DNA from: Caldilineaceae bacterium
GTDB taxonomy: Bacteria; Chloroflexota; Anaerolineae; Caldilineales; Caldilineaceae
Assembly: GCA_019637695.1 (NCBI GenBank)
Contig: JAHBVG010000016.1
Coordinates: forward strand, 34,145-98,144
Direction of reading: 5' to 3'
Length of the DNA stretch: 64,000 nucleotides
Shown here piece after piece: positions 31,317 to 40,997 of this stretch. Both the position numbers and the translations under genes were made by a program. Under the pieces are notes generated by a model. It saw only the letters and a program-made list of their open reading frames with translations, made no database searches and was not told where the DNA came from. Each line of letters opens with the position of its first letter. The stretch's first letter is position 1.

Positions 31317-31345
31317 TGGAGACTGGGAATCGGGGACTGGGGAGG
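31317..31345. repeat. Short GGGGA heptad block
   Basis: GGAGACT, GGGAATC, GGGGACT, GGGGAGG in succession between the exporter and antiporter genes. Same class as the other heptad arrays. Confidence 0.5.
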
Positions 31346-31364
31346 CATTGTCCCGTCCGCTGCC

Positions 31365-33524
31365 CTACGAATTAAACACAATTACCGGGCAGGGCGCTCT
31401 GTTGAGCAACCGCTCGACGCGAGGACCCAGGAAAAGTCGGCTGGACCCAGGGCGGAGCGCCGTACCCAGGACAATCAGATCGATGCCGTTCTTTTCGGCA
31501 AACTCCAGGATCGCAGTCTCGGGTTCGCGCCGCCATTCGATGATCGTCTGCGTGAGGATATTGCGCGCATCGCCCGCCGCTTTGAGTTCACCGACAATCT
31601 CTTCGGCAACCAGCAGACGCCCTTTGTCCTCTGTTGGATCGGCGTCCCGATAGTGGAAAGGATTCTGCTCAACCTCCAAGATGTGCTGCACAACGACCTC
31701 GCCTGCGGCGACTCCTGTCAAAGAGAAAGCGACATCGGCGGCATGTTTAGCGGCTCGGGAACCATTGGTCGGTACGAGTACACGGCAGGGTCGCCAATCT
31801 TTGATGATCCGCTGCCCTTTGACGATCATAGTTGGGCAGGGCGCCAGCCGCACCAGATAATCGACCAGCGGCGTAAACATGATCCCCTGCTCGCGCGACC
31901 GCTGAGACGCGCCCAAGACCAATAGATCATAATCTCTCTTGAGTTCGTTTAGGATCACCTCTGCCGGCTGATCGTGTTCAACCACCTTCTTCACAACCTC
32001 GACCCGCGAGAACAATTTGCTCAGTTCATTGACAAAGGCTATCCCTTCGGCTCGCCGGCCCGGCGCCGTCACGTTGAGAAGGGTGATCGAAAGCGGAATT
32101 TGCTTGCCCATGATCTCTAAAACCTGCGCCTCAATTGTCTGGATGGCGTCATCAACGCTGGAGTCGCGCAGTCGCACCGGCAGCAACACCCGGTGGACAT
32201 TGGCGATCAAGCTGGTTTCGGCCAATTCCTCCTGGCGTAGGCGCATCAATTCCTGTTCTTCGGGCTTCACCCGCGGCAAGATCCAACGCAGGGCTGGCGG
32301 CGCCATCAGCGAAGTCGCCATCGCCATCAAAACAATAATCGAGAACATATCCTGCGAGAGGATGCCCAGGGAAAGGCCGATTGTGGCAATAATGATCTCC
32401 ATTGCGCCGCGGGCGTTGAGTCCCGCGCCAAAGCTCAACGCCGTCCAATGTTCGCGACGCCCGATGAGACGCGCCCCTGTATAGGTACCGATGATCTTGC
32501 CAAAGCTGGCGACGAAGATCACCAGCAGCGCGATCAGCAGTAGATCCGGTCGCAGCAAATTGAGGATGTTGACCTTGAGCCCGGCAACGCCAAAGAAAAT
32601 CGGGGTGAAGATGCCCAAGGCGATGCTTTCGATCTTGTGGATTACAGCTTTGGGCAAGCGCGGCATCTGGCCGAAAAGGACACCCATCACGAACGCGCCC
32701 AGCACAGCCTCCAAATTGAGGGCCTGCGTGATCGCGCCCCAGGCAAAGGTCATGGCGATGACGAGGGTGAGCAGTCGATCCTTGCTGACGACATGATCTT
32801 GTACGTAATCGAGCAGCCATTTGACCAATAACCGCCCCAGCGTAAAGCTGAGCAGCAGAAAACCGAGGACGCTACCGACGGTGGTCAATACAGTGCCAAT
32901 GGTGACAGCTTCACCCGCAGCGAGGCCCGCAACCACCGAGAGCAAAATCCAGCCGATGGTGTCGTCGCTCATCCCCGCGGCGATGATGATCTGTCCAATG
33001 TCGCGGCGCATTAAGTTTAGATCCATCAAAACCTTGGCGATTACGGGGATGGCCGAGATCGCCATAGCCGTGGCAAGGAAGAGGGCGAAGATCAGCCGGG
33101 CGTCCGCGTTTACCAGGAGATAGTCGGGCAGCAGTTGGCCGAGCAAAAAGCCTGTGGCAAAGGTTGCCAGAATGCCGCCAAAGGATACGCCAATCGCTGT
33201 GCGCGCATGGCGTTTGATCAACGCCAGATCGGTCTCCAGCCCTGTGATCAGCAACAACAAGAGCGCGCCGATCAAGCTGATAATCTCCAACAGATAGCCC
33301 TGGACCGGCGTATGCGGCACCATCCATTCCCCAAACGCGGGGATGAGGCTGCTCAAAATGGATGGCCCTAAGAGGATGCCCGCCAGAATTTCACCTACCA
33401 CTGAAGGCTGCCGCAGGCGAGTGGCAATTTCGCCCAATGTTCTGGCGGTGAAGAGTAGAATTGTCACCTGTACCAGCAGTACAAGGACATCATGATGCGA
33501 CGCAGCGGTAAATGGTTGTTCCAT
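31365..33524 (-). CDS. CPA2-type cation/proton antiporter with C-terminal Usp domains
   Basis: Membrane antiporter exchanging Na+ or K+ for protons. About 12 helices fill residues 1-390 (ARTLGEIATRLRQPSVVGEI at the start is characteristic of the KefB/NapA group; FGAGLNARGAMEII is the late conserved helix). Two universal-stress-protein-like domains follow (about 430-570 and 590-719), ending in DLIVLGTALRPGSSRLFLGP and CPVIVFNS; these may sense nucleotides and regulate transport. The start chosen is the ATG preceded by GGGGGAAAG; two upstream in-frame ATGs would add up to 32 residues. It is divergent from the zinc-finger gene, with about 155 nt between the starts. Confidence 0.87.
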   Translation of the reverse strand: MEQPFTAASHHDVLVLLVQVTILLFTARTLGEIATRLRQPSVVGEILAGILLGPSILSSLIPAFGEWMVPHTPVQGYLLEIISLIGALLLLLITGLETDLALIKRHARTAIGVSFGGILATFATGFLLGQLLPDYLLVNADARLIFALFLATAMAISAIPVIAKVLMDLNLMRRDIGQIIIAAGMSDDTIGWILLSVVAGLAAGEAVTIGTVLTTVGSVLGFLLLSFTLGRLLVKWLLDYVQDHVVSKDRLLTLVIAMTFAWGAITQALNLEAVLGAFVMGVLFGQMPRLPKAVIHKIESIALGIFTPIFFGVAGLKVNILNLLRPDLLLIALLVIFVASFGKIIGTYTGARLIGRREHWTALSFGAGLNARGAMEIIIATIGLSLGILSQDMFSIIVLMAMATSLMAPPALRWILPRVKPEEQELMRLRQEELAETSLIANVHRVLLPVRLRDSSVDDAIQTIEAQVLEIMGKQIPLSITLLNVTAPGRRAEGIAFVNELSKLFSRVEVVKKVVEHDQPAEVILNELKRDYDLLVLGASQRSREQGIMFTPLVDYLVRLAPCPTMIVKGQRIIKDWRPCRVLVPTNGSRAAKHAADVAFSLTGVAAGEVVVQHILEVEQNPFHYRDADPTEDKGRLLVAEEIVGELKAAGDARNILTQTIIEWRREPETAILEFAEKNGIDLIVLGTALRPGSSRLFLGPRVERLLNRAPCPVIVFNS

Positions 33525-33666
33525 CTTTCCCCCGAGCATGGTTGTGCTTATCGTCAAAAAGACACCTTCTTTGAGGCCCAAGTAACAATAACAGAGAGGG
33601 GATAGAATCCACTGTATCACATTATCCTTTTAGCGCTTATGTTTTGGCAGTCGTCCCAACTGGCGG

Positions 33667-33672
33667 TAAAAT
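33667..33672 (+). promoter_or_regulatory. -10 element of a leaderless promoter for the zinc-finger gene
   Basis: CGGTAAAATC has TAAAAT ending 7 nt before the ATG at 33680, so the predicted start is at or next to the first base of the codon. It shares the CGGTAwAATC context with the promoter at 14914. Confidence 0.5.
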
Positions 33673-33679
33673 CACAGTG

Positions 33680-35806
33680 ATGATCAAAATTCAACGAATG
33701 ACTCAAAACCAGACGGAAAAATCTACACACCTGCGTGACTTTGCGCTGGAGTTTTTTGAATCCTTTGGCGCGCACACCAATCGGCTGGATCAGCGCCAAC
33801 AGGGCGCGGTCTTGGTGGAATTACCCGACGCTCTGAAAAGCCACTTTGGCAAGCCAACATTGCATCTTGTTTTTCAGAATGCGGAAATGACCAGTGACAC
33901 CGATCTGGTGGCCTACGGTAGCCGTATCTTCGACCAGATGATGGCCTATTTGGATCGCCAGGGCGCGTTGACGGTGCAGGAGTTGCCCGTCCGCCACAAT
34001 GGCGCAGATGAATTGCTGCGCGCGCTCCATCCGCGCAACGCTGCCATTGCCGGTCTGCAACTTTCGGAACAGAAACGGCAGATCTTCGTCTTCAACTGGC
34101 ACATCACTTATCGCGCCGACGACAAACGCGAGGAACTCTTCACCGTGGTCGTGGATGAACACGGCAACCGTATATCTCTGGTCGAGGAAGCCGACGCTAT
34201 GATCGCGGGCAGCGACGCCGTCCACCTGCCCACGATCATGGCCGACGCTGTTCCTACGCCGCCAGAGAAAAACGAGGAAGGGCAACCTGTCCCGCCCAGG
34301 CTGCCGCCGATGACCCAATTGATCCGCCTGGCCGAGAACGCCCGCAAATATGCACTCTATCACGCCGATGTACGCTGTGTGAGCTACGAGGCTGAGATCT
34401 TGCCGCGGCTGCATAAAGTACTCGCCCGCCTTACCAATTATTATCAGCAGCAAATCGAAGAAGTCTACGATGCGCACGATCCCAGCGGCGAAAAGCGCCA
34501 GGTGCTTGAAGAGGATCTCCAGCGCAAACTCGCCGAAGAGGTGGAAAATCACCGGCTGCGCGTACAGGTGCGGCTCTTCAGCTATGCCCTGCTCTATGTG
34601 CCCGTCGCCAACGCGCAGATCCGCCTGAGCGATGGCAAACAGACTGTCTCCGTTGATGTCACCCGCAACCGATACACGGGGGCCTTGCGGCGCCCTTCCT
34701 GTTATAGTTGCGCCACGCCCATTACCGAGTTGATGCTCTGCCGCAATGGGCATGTGATCTGTGGGGAATGCAGCGTCAAGTGCCAGCACTGTGAGGAGAT
34801 CCTGTGTGAGACGTGCGGCCTGCACAGTTGCCCCGATTGTGGACGGCTCAACTGCGAAACCTGTAGCCGCTACTGCTGGTCCTGTGGGGAGCGGGCTTGC
34901 GCCGAACACAGCAGCCGATGCCCCGTCTGCGAGGATGAAATCTGCCACGCGTGTCAGAGTTTCTGCGCCGAATGTGGGGAACGCCTATGCCGCAGCCATC
35001 TGCGCGTAGATGGGGTCAGCGGCGATCTGCTCTGCGCCCGCTGCGCCGTCCGCTGCCCTGGTTGCAATAGCTACAGCCGAGAGATGGAGACCTGCGCCGT
35101 CAGCGGCCAGCGCTTCTGCGCCAACTGCATCATCCACTGCGCTGGTTGTGGCAAAACGCTAGGCCCCAATCTTTCCGCACTGGACCCAGCCGATGGCCGA
35201 CCCTATTGCGCCGACTGTCTGCATGTCTGCCCAACCTGTGGGGCAGAGACAGCGGTGGTGATCGAGCCTGGCTGCCTCGCCTGTGGGCGCTCCTTGTGCG
35301 GACACTGCGCCATTCCCTGTGTCACCTGTGGGGGATTGCTCTGCGCTGAGCATGATCATCGCTGTTTCGACTGTGATCGATCCATCTGCGCTGATCATCA
35401 GATTTTTTGCCAGATCGGCGAGGAAGTCCTTTGCGCTGAATGCGCCGAAAGCTGCGCTATCTGCGGCACGATCCATTGCAAACAACACAGCGCCACCTGC
35501 GAGATCTGCTTGCAGCGCTATTGTGGGGATTGTGTACGCCGCCAGGGAATGTGTGATACCTGCGCCGAAGTGACCAAACGGGGCGTGGGCGTCGCCATGC
35601 CCGAACAGCCTGTCTTTGCCGATCCGCGCATTGAGACGATTTGGAACAAGCACACCTGGGTTGCGCATGGCAACGAACGCTACACCCTCTATCTGGGCGT
35701 CGACGCGTGGATGCGGTATGTACTCGTCGTGGCCGAAGGGGAGAAGGTATTGCACGTGCGGCGTGGACAGGTGTTGTCCAAACTTCTTTTGATGAAGTCA
35801 CCGTGA
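33680..35806 (+). CDS. Cysteine-rich multi-zinc-finger protein of unknown function
   Basis: Unrecognised 708-residue protein. Residues 1 to about 330 form a globular, mostly soluble region with [18 protein letters not shown] near the start and a coiled-coil-like stretch near 255-290 ([20 protein letters not shown]). Residues about 340-630 carry roughly 24 CxxC pairs (CYSC, CQHC, CETC, CPDC, CWSC, CPVC, CAEC and so on) with interspersed His, enough for about a dozen zinc sites of RING or B-box-like type. A small domain (640-708) with [17 protein letters not shown] closes it. No membrane segment. The stop overlaps the GTG of the radical SAM gene. Zinc-mediated protein or nucleic-acid binding is the only safe inference. 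Confidence 0.8.
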   Translation: MIKIQRMTQNQTEKSTHLRDFALEFFESFGAHTNRLDQRQQGAVLVELPDALKSHFGKPTLHLVFQNAEMTSDTDLVAYGSRIFDQMMAYLDRQGALTVQELPVRHNGADELLRALHPRNAAIAGLQLSEQKRQIFVFNWHITYRADDKREELFTVVVDEHGNRISLVEEADAMIAGSDAVHLPTIMADAVPTPPEKNEEGQPVPPRLPPMTQLIRLAENARKYALYHADVRCVSYEAEILPRLHKVLARLTNYYQQQIEEVYDAHDPSGEKRQVLEEDLQRKLAEEVENHRLRVQVRLFSYALLYVPVANAQIRLSDGKQTVSVDVTRNRYTGALRRPSCYSCATPITELMLCRNGHVICGECSVKCQHCEEILCETCGLHSCPDCGRLNCETCSRYCWSCGERACAEHSSRCPVCEDEICHACQSFCAECGERLCRSHLRVDGVSGDLLCARCAVRCPGCNSYSREMETCAVSGQRFCANCIIHCAGCGKTLGPNLSALDPADGRPYCADCLHVCPTCGAETAVVIEPGCLACGRSLCGHCAIPCVTCGGLLCAEHDHRCFDCDRSICADHQIFCQIGEEVLCAECAESCAICGTIHCKQHSATCEICLQRYCGDCVRRQGMCDTCAEVTKRGVGVAMPEQPVFADPRIETIWNKHTWVAHGNERYTLYLGVDAWMRYVLVVAEGEKVLHVRRGQVLSKLLLMKSP

Positions 35807-36627
35807 ACTCTTCCACTGTGCAGGCCGCAGCCCTCCATTTGGAGGATTGCCATCTCTGCCCCCATCATTGTGGACCGGCGCGCCTTTCGGCTCAGGGAGT
35901 TTGCCGGGTTGGGCAGCAGAGCTATATTGCCAGCGAAATGCTCCATCTCGGCGAAGAGACAATTTTGCGCCCGGCCCACGCTATCTTTTTCAGCGGCTGC
36001 ACGGCGACCTGTTCTTTCTGCACCGCAGCCAACTTTGCCTTCCGCCCGATCTATGGCGTGGCCGTCACCCCGCAACAGTTGGCAGAGCGCATCCGCCAAC
36101 GCCAGAGGGAAGGGGCGAGATCGATCTGTTTCATCGGCGGCGACCCCGCGCCGCACATCCCCTTTATTTTGGAGACCCTGGATTGCCTGGGCGCGGCTCG
36201 ACAGATCCCGGCGGTCTTCAACAGCAATTTCTATCTCTCTGCACAAGCCCTTGATCTGCTGGCAGGCGCTATCGATCTCTATCTGCCTGATCTTAAATTT
36301 GGAAAGGCAACTGGCCCACAAAGTTGCGGCGAACTGCTCGGCGGTATGCCCGATTACTGGGCGGTGGTCACAGGCTGCATTGAACATGTGTGGCAAACCG
36401 GGGAAAGGGTAATGGTGCGCCATCTGCTTATGCCCGGCCATTTTGACTGCTGCACCCGCCCGATCCTGCACTGGCTGGCCCAACGGCAAGGCATTGCCGT
36501 CAGTTTGTTGACCCAATACCTGGCGCCTGTCCACGCCCGTGGATCGCTGGCGGCGTTGCTCCCGGCAGAAGAGATCCGGCAGGCGCGCATCCTGGCGGCG
36601 CAGCTAAAGCTGGAATTGGTCCAATAA
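35803..36627 (+). CDS. Radical SAM protein, PflX-like (COG1313)
   Basis: 4Fe-4S radical S-adenosylmethionine enzyme of the pyruvate-formate-lyase-activase-like PflX group. The radical SAM triad is CTATCSFC (Cys66, Cys70, Cys73). An N-terminal extra cysteine cluster, CHLCPHHC (16, 19, 23) with Cys34 in GVCRVG, is the PflX hallmark. [11 protein letters not shown] resembles the GGE-type SAM-binding motif. The GTG start overlaps the stop of the zinc-finger gene (GTGA), so expression depends on it. No pyruvate-formate lyase is nearby. The physiological substrate of PflX proteins is unknown, and the pairing hints that the zinc-finger protein or its target may be modified. Confidence 0.82.
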   Translation: MNSSTVQAAALHLEDCHLCPHHCGPARLSAQGVCRVGQQSYIASEMLHLGEETILRPAHAIFFSGCTATCSFCTAANFAFRPIYGVAVTPQQLAERIRQRQREGARSICFIGGDPAPHIPFILETLDCLGAARQIPAVFNSNFYLSAQALDLLAGAIDLYLPDLKFGKATGPQSCGELLGGMPDYWAVVTGCIEHVWQTGERVMVRHLLMPGHFDCCTRPILHWLAQRQGIAVSLLTQYLAPVHARGSLAALLPAEEIRQARILAAQLKLELVQ

Positions 36628-36658
36628 AAAAGGAGCGTATCGCTAAACGATACGCTCC
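36626..36658 (-). terminator. Rho-independent terminator, mainly for the minus strand
   Basis: Perfect 11-bp stem GGAGCGTATCG/CGATACGCTCC with a 5-nt loop; on the minus strand it is followed by six T. It ends the CBM48 gene and may also stop the radical SAM transcript from the other side. Confidence 0.85.
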
Positions 36659-36699
36659 CTGTTATCTCAGAATCCAAATTCGCATAGGCTTGTCGATTC

Positions 36700-37155
36700 T
36701 CAACTCGCTGCTTTGATCTTTGGCGAACTCGCATAATTTCTGAGCCTCTGCGCATGTACCAAAGGACTTAACGCAACCTTATGACGGCTGCGCGCCGTGT
36801 CGTGTAACTCTTCATGTAATAGACTAGATTGCTCGACCTGACTTACTTGCTCGATATCAAGGGCTGCATTAACAATGCTGTTCTGGCTACCATACTGATT
36901 ATCGATCCATCCATCGGCGTGATAATCGGTTTGCCATGCCCCATCGACCAAATAGCGGAATTGATAGCTGCGTCCCGCCACTAGATCCATAGCAGCGCGC
37001 CATACACCATCACGTCCTTGAATAAAAGGGGTGATATCCTTACTCCAACCATTAAAATCACCGACCAGGAAGATTCGATCTGCCCAGATACAGGCCGGTA
37101 ATTCAAACACAACACGGACGTGACCAGAACGAGGAGAAGGCATTTTGTGAATCAT
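36700..37155 (-). CDS. Single-domain CBM48/AMPK-type glycogen-binding protein
   Basis: 151-residue protein built around one E-set domain of the CBM48 group, which binds alpha-glucans. The core VVFELPACIWADRIFLVGDF leads into NGW, then FIQGRDGVWRAAMDL and YQFRYLVDGAWQTD, as in isoamylase N-domains and AMPK beta subunits. The last 55 residues are charged and probably unstructured. There is no catalytic domain and no signal peptide. AAGGAG stands 7 nt before the ATG. The gene has a long, repeat-containing upstream region and its own terminator, so it is a single-gene unit. It may tether something to glycogen or sense it. Confidence 0.8.
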   Translation of the reverse strand: MIHKMPSPRSGHVRVVFELPACIWADRIFLVGDFNGWSKDITPFIQGRDGVWRAAMDLVAGRSYQFRYLVDGAWQTDYHADGWIDNQYGSQNSIVNAALDIEQVSQVEQSSLLHEELHDTARSRHKVALSPLVHAQRLRNYASSPKIKAAS

Positions 37156-37887
37156 AATAAGCTCCTTACATCCTACTGAAGTAGCAACAGCACGGGCTTG
37201 AGCCTACTTATGGATCTGAATAAATAGATAACCAGAAATAGGCGATTGACTCGAAGAGTCAAGGGCCTAGAAATTCAAAAACAATGCGAACGTCAAACAG
37301 AAAAAGTAGCCGAGAGGGATAAAATATCGGCAAATAAACAGGATGGTGAGATACGATGACTTTGAGCAAGCCTTCGGGTTGACGCACTTTTCATAGTGAA
37401 ACCATTATAGCAGTATTTAATACTTCTAAAGATATAGACTTTTATATAGTTTTCTAATATCCTTTTGATTTCCTTTGGCTTTTTATGTGTATCTTGACAG
37501 CTTATTGCTATATTACACCGGAACAGTCTGCCTTGTCTACATTAAAATTGCCATTTTCTCATTTGTTTTTGTAAGCAACTTGCACAAGAAGAGCCTGTGT
37601 ACAAGCGATTCCGCGAGGAATGTTTATTATTTATACGAATAGCCTTACATTTCCGTTCATTAAGGATACCCAGGTTCATATGTAACATTAAAATTTATGG
37701 TCGATTCAAATAGTTTGCGTGACAGCCGCTGATTGTCAACGCGCGCTACACATGATACGCTACTCGTTACTTATAACAACTGCCACTGGCAACCTGCAAC
37801 CTGCCACAGTCCATTACGACACCTGACTTAATGACATTGACTCGTTGCCAACGCATCACCCGCCCTGACCGCTGAAGAAGGAATCTG
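37156..37887. other. Gene-free region with several palindromes
   Basis: AT-richer than its surroundings and without a credible reading frame. It contains TTGACTC-GAA-GAGTCAA (37246-37262), a TATAAT on the minus strand (37404-37409) with the palindrome AGTATTTAATACT (37412-37424) just upstream of it, and GCAACCT heptads near 37790. The minus-strand elements could drive the CBM48 gene with a leader of about 240 nt. No clear promoter for the Lon-like gene was found. Confidence 0.5.
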
Positions 37888-40326
37888 ATGACAATTGTGC
37901 AGCCTTTATCACCCACCGAACTCTATGCATCCACAGATCCATCTCTATTCACTTTTGAAACTACGGCAGATCTACCGCCATTAGAGCAGATCATCGGCCA
38001 GGATCGGGCAATGGAATCGGTTGAATTTGGCATGGGCATTCGCCGCCCCGGATTCAATGTCTTTGCCCTGGGGTCCACTGGTTCAGGAAGGCATGAACTA
38101 ATCGAGGATTTTCTCACTCAGCAGGCCGCTAATGAGCCGATCCCTTCGGATTGGTGCTATGTCTACAATTTTGAGGATAGCTACCGGCCGCTTGCCCTTG
38201 AATTACCAGCCGGGCAAGGGATCATCTTTGGTCAGGACATGAAAGAGATGATCGATGAATTACGCACGGTCCTGCCTGCTACCTTCGAGACAGAGGAATA
38301 TCGCATCCGCCGTCAAGCTGTAGAGGCAAGACTGCGCGAACATCAGGAGTCTGCGTACAGCGAACTTCAGGAAGAAGCCAGACGCCGACATCTCGATTTG
38401 CTGCGCACACCTTCGGGGCTGGTTTTTGCACCAGTGGATGAAAACAATGAGGTGATCGAGCCAGAATCATTCCAAAAGCTGCACGAAGCAGAAAAGGATC
38501 GCATCCGCAGCGACATTGCCGAGATGCAAACCAGGCTGCAAGCGGTGCTACAACAGGTGCCCGACTGGGAGCGGGAGGTGCGCAAGAATTTGTCAGCGCT
38601 GCAAGAAGAGGTTGCCCACTTTACTGTCGATCCTATCCTGGGGCGACTGTTAGAAAAATATGCCGAGATGGCCGATGTTGTGCGCTATTTGACGGCGGTC
38701 CAGGCAGATATCCTCCAAAATATAGATCGATTTATCCAGATTGAAGGAAGTGAAACGGCAGCGGGCGCGCCGGAAACGGCTGCTGCCAGTCGCGGGGACG
38801 ATCTGCGCCGCCTCAGCCGTTACCAGGTCAATCTACTTGTGGATCGCAGCCATCTCAGCGGCGCGCCTGTGGTCTACGAAGATAACCCTGCCTATGGCAA
38901 CCTGGTGGGCCGCGTCGAATATATGACGCGCATGGGCGGCATGGATACTGACTTCACCCTGATCCGGGCGGGGGCGCTTCATCGCGCCAATGGCGGCTAT
39001 CTGATGATTGATGCGCGCCGACTTTTGTTAGAACCCTACGCCTGGGAAGGTTTAAAGCGTGCGCTACGCTCTGATCAGATCCGCATTGAGACGCCCGGCC
39101 AGATGCTCAGCCAGGTCAACGTGATTACGCTGGAACCCCAGCCCATTCCGCTCGATGTCAAGATCGCGCTTGTGGGTGACCGCTCACTCTACTACATGCT
39201 CAGCCAGAATGATCCTGATTTTGAGGAACTCTTCAAAGTGGCCGCCGATTTTGAGGATCATGCGGATCGCACGCCTGCCTTCCAACAATTGTACGCCCAT
39301 TTGATCGCCACCATGGCGCAGGAACGTAACCTGCGCCCATTGGATCGAGAATCGACTGCGCGTGTGGTTGACGAAGGCGCGCGCATGGCTGCCGACGCTC
39401 ACAAGCTTTCTATGCGGGTAAATGTGATCGCGGATCTGCTGCAAGAGGCGGATTATTGGGCGGCGCGCAACGGTGTAGAGGTGATCCGATTGGCGCACAT
39501 CGAACAGGCGCTGGCCGCACAGGAATATCGCTCTGGGCGCATCCCAGAGCGCAGCCGCGAGGCCATCTTGCAGGGGACGATTCACATTGCTACCGATGGC
39601 GCTGCGGTCGGTCAGATCAATGGGTTATCCGTACTCGATCTGGGCAAGATCCGCTTTGGCCAACCCAGCCGCATTACGGCGCGCGTGCGCATGGGTCGGG
39701 GCGAAGTGGTAGGTATTGAGCGCGAGGTGGCGCTGAGTGGGCAGATCCACAGCAAAGGCGTTCTGATCCTCGCTTCCTTCCTCAGCAGTCGCTATGCTAC
39801 CGATTATCCGCTTTCGCTCCATGCCAGCCTCGTCTTCGAGCAATCCTACGGCGGCGTGGATGGGGACAGCGCCTCCTCTACTGAACTCTATGCCCTACTC
39901 TCTGCATTGGCTGCGGTTCCCATCCGCCAATCTCTGGCCGTTACCGGTTCGGTGGATCAATTTGGCAATGTACAGGCGATTGGCGGCGTGAATGAGAAGA
40001 TCGAAGGTTTCTTTGCCATCTGCCAGGCGCGGGGGCTCAACGGTGAACAAGGGGTGCTCATTCCACAGGCAAATGTGCGAAATTTGATGCTGCGCCGTCC
40101 TGTCATCGACGCCGTGTCTGCGGGCAAGTTTCAAATCTACCCCGTCTCCACCATCGACCAGGGCATCGAACTGTTGACCGGCCTCACCGCTGGTCAACCG
40201 GATGAAGCCGGTGAATATCCTGAAGGAACCATCAACCGCCGCGTTCAGGATCGATTGCGCGACTTTGCCCGCCGCTGGTTCGCCTTCCACCGGCCAGGAG
40301 GAGAGCAGGTAGCAGTTGGCCGGTAG
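37888..40326 (+). CDS. Lon-related ATP-dependent protease, YcbZ type (AAA_32 plus S16)
   Basis: 812-residue protease of the LonB/YcbZ-like group. The N-terminal AAA_32 part has a P-loop-like GSTGSGRHE (62-70) where the usual Lys is Arg, a feature of this group, and a long helical insert at about 130-270. The middle part has GALHRANGGYLMIDARRLL, the Lon B-type Walker B region. The S16 protease domain holds the catalytic dyad Ser661 (GDSASS) and Lys704 (GGVNEKIEGFF). No LAN substrate-binding domain is present, unlike LonA. GAAGAAGGAATCTG precedes the ATG. It probably degrades misfolded or regulatory proteins. It stands alone after a 730-base gap. Confidence 0.9.
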   Translation: MTIVQPLSPTELYASTDPSLFTFETTADLPPLEQIIGQDRAMESVEFGMGIRRPGFNVFALGSTGSGRHELIEDFLTQQAANEPIPSDWCYVYNFEDSYRPLALELPAGQGIIFGQDMKEMIDELRTVLPATFETEEYRIRRQAVEARLREHQESAYSELQEEARRRHLDLLRTPSGLVFAPVDENNEVIEPESFQKLHEAEKDRIRSDIAEMQTRLQAVLQQVPDWEREVRKNLSALQEEVAHFTVDPILGRLLEKYAEMADVVRYLTAVQADILQNIDRFIQIEGSETAAGAPETAAASRGDDLRRLSRYQVNLLVDRSHLSGAPVVYEDNPAYGNLVGRVEYMTRMGGMDTDFTLIRAGALHRANGGYLMIDARRLLLEPYAWEGLKRALRSDQIRIETPGQMLSQVNVITLEPQPIPLDVKIALVGDRSLYYMLSQNDPDFEELFKVAADFEDHADRTPAFQQLYAHLIATMAQERNLRPLDRESTARVVDEGARMAADAHKLSMRVNVIADLLQEADYWAARNGVEVIRLAHIEQALAAQEYRSGRIPERSREAILQGTIHIATDGAAVGQINGLSVLDLGKIRFGQPSRITARVRMGRGEVVGIEREVALSGQIHSKGVLILASFLSSRYATDYPLSLHASLVFEQSYGGVDGDSASSTELYALLSALAAVPIRQSLAVTGSVDQFGNVQAIGGVNEKIEGFFAICQARGLNGEQGVLIPQANVRNLMLRRPVIDAVSAGKFQIYPVSTIDQGIELLTGLTAGQPDEAGEYPEGTINRRVQDRLRDFARRWFAFHRPGGEQVAVGR

Positions 40327-40475
40327 CAGTTAGCCCAGAGAAAGCAAAAGGCAAAGGTGGGGGGAGTTGCAGGTTTGCAGGTTGCAAGTGGCAGGTGATA
40401 ATTTCTTTACCCTTCACGAATCACGTCCACTCATCAATGCCCAATACCCAATATCCAATATCCAAAGGAAGTTCC
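40307..40475. repeat. Mixed heptad repeats between the protease and MazG genes
   Basis: GGTAGCAGTTGGCC/GGTAGCAGTTAGCC and TTGCAGG/TTTGCAGG/TTGCAAG words (about 40307-40395), then CCAATAC/CCAATAT/CCAATAT words (about 40440-40462). The first array covers the last codons and stop of the protease gene. Confidence 0.55.
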
Positions 40476-40476
40476 A

Positions 40477-40815
40477 ATGGAAGTGGAAGAATTCAACACC
40501 TATCAACGCGAATCACGCAGGACATGGAACTTGATCCATACGGATCATGCCATTGTTTACCCAACACTGGGTCTGGTCAATGAAGCAGGGGAAGTTGCCG
40601 GGAAGGTCAAGAAGATATTTCGCGACAAAAATGGACTGATCGGCGAGGAAGATCGGCAGGCGTTAAAGGGCGAATTGGGCGATGTGCTTTGGTATCTGAC
40701 CCAAATCTGCACCGAATTGGATCTGACCCTGGCCGAGGTCGCCGCAGCTAATCTAGATAAGCTCTTTTCGCGGCTAGAGCGAGGCAAGATCGGCGGCGAA
40801 GGCGATATCCGCTAG
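40477..40815 (+). CDS. MazG-like nucleoside triphosphate pyrophosphohydrolase
   Basis: 112-residue all-helical house-cleaning enzyme that hydrolyses non-canonical or excess NTPs to NMP and pyrophosphate. The metal-binding motif is seen as NEAGEVAGKVKK (first EExxE-like helix) and LKGELGDVLWYL (ExxD helix), in the right order and spacing. One MazG domain only, so it belongs to the short MazG-like class. AAGGAAGTTCCA lies before the ATG. It follows the Lon-like gene after about 150 nt and a heptad block and may be co-transcribed. The preferred nucleotide is not readable. Confidence 0.88.
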   Translation: MEVEEFNTYQRESRRTWNLIHTDHAIVYPTLGLVNEAGEVAGKVKKIFRDKNGLIGEEDRQALKGELGDVLWYLTQICTELDLTLAEVAAANLDKLFSRLERGKIGGEGDIR

Positions 40816-40950
40816 TACAGCCCGGCGTAAATCGCTACACAGATAGGATGGCTGCTGCCGGGTCCGTGACCCGGTGGCGTCAGGTGAGCAGCGACCGCCG
40901 GTCCGTGACAGGCGCGGAGCAGGAACTAGCGTGTTATTTACGCCGCTGTA
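40816..40950. repeat. 135-nt structured inverted element
   Basis: Ends are reverse complements: TACAGC-CC-GGCGTAAAT (40816-40832) and ATTTACGCC-GCTGTA (40936-40950), with CGCTA/TAGCG continuing the stem after an internal loop. Inside are a perfect hairpin CCGGGTCCGTGACCCGG (40858-40874), a GCTGCT/AGCAGC pair around it, and a direct repeat GGTCCGTGAC (40861 and 40900). This is either a small mobile element or a structured RNA between the MazG and hydrolase genes. Confidence 0.6.
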
Positions 40951-40997
40951 TTAGCATCATTATTTCACTACCTACGCGAGGTTAGGAAGAGGCGATT

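Noticed and set aside
37494..37514. TTGACA with TATATT as a promoter for the Lon-like gene
   Set aside because: Spacing is only 9 bp, too short for a sigma70 promoter.
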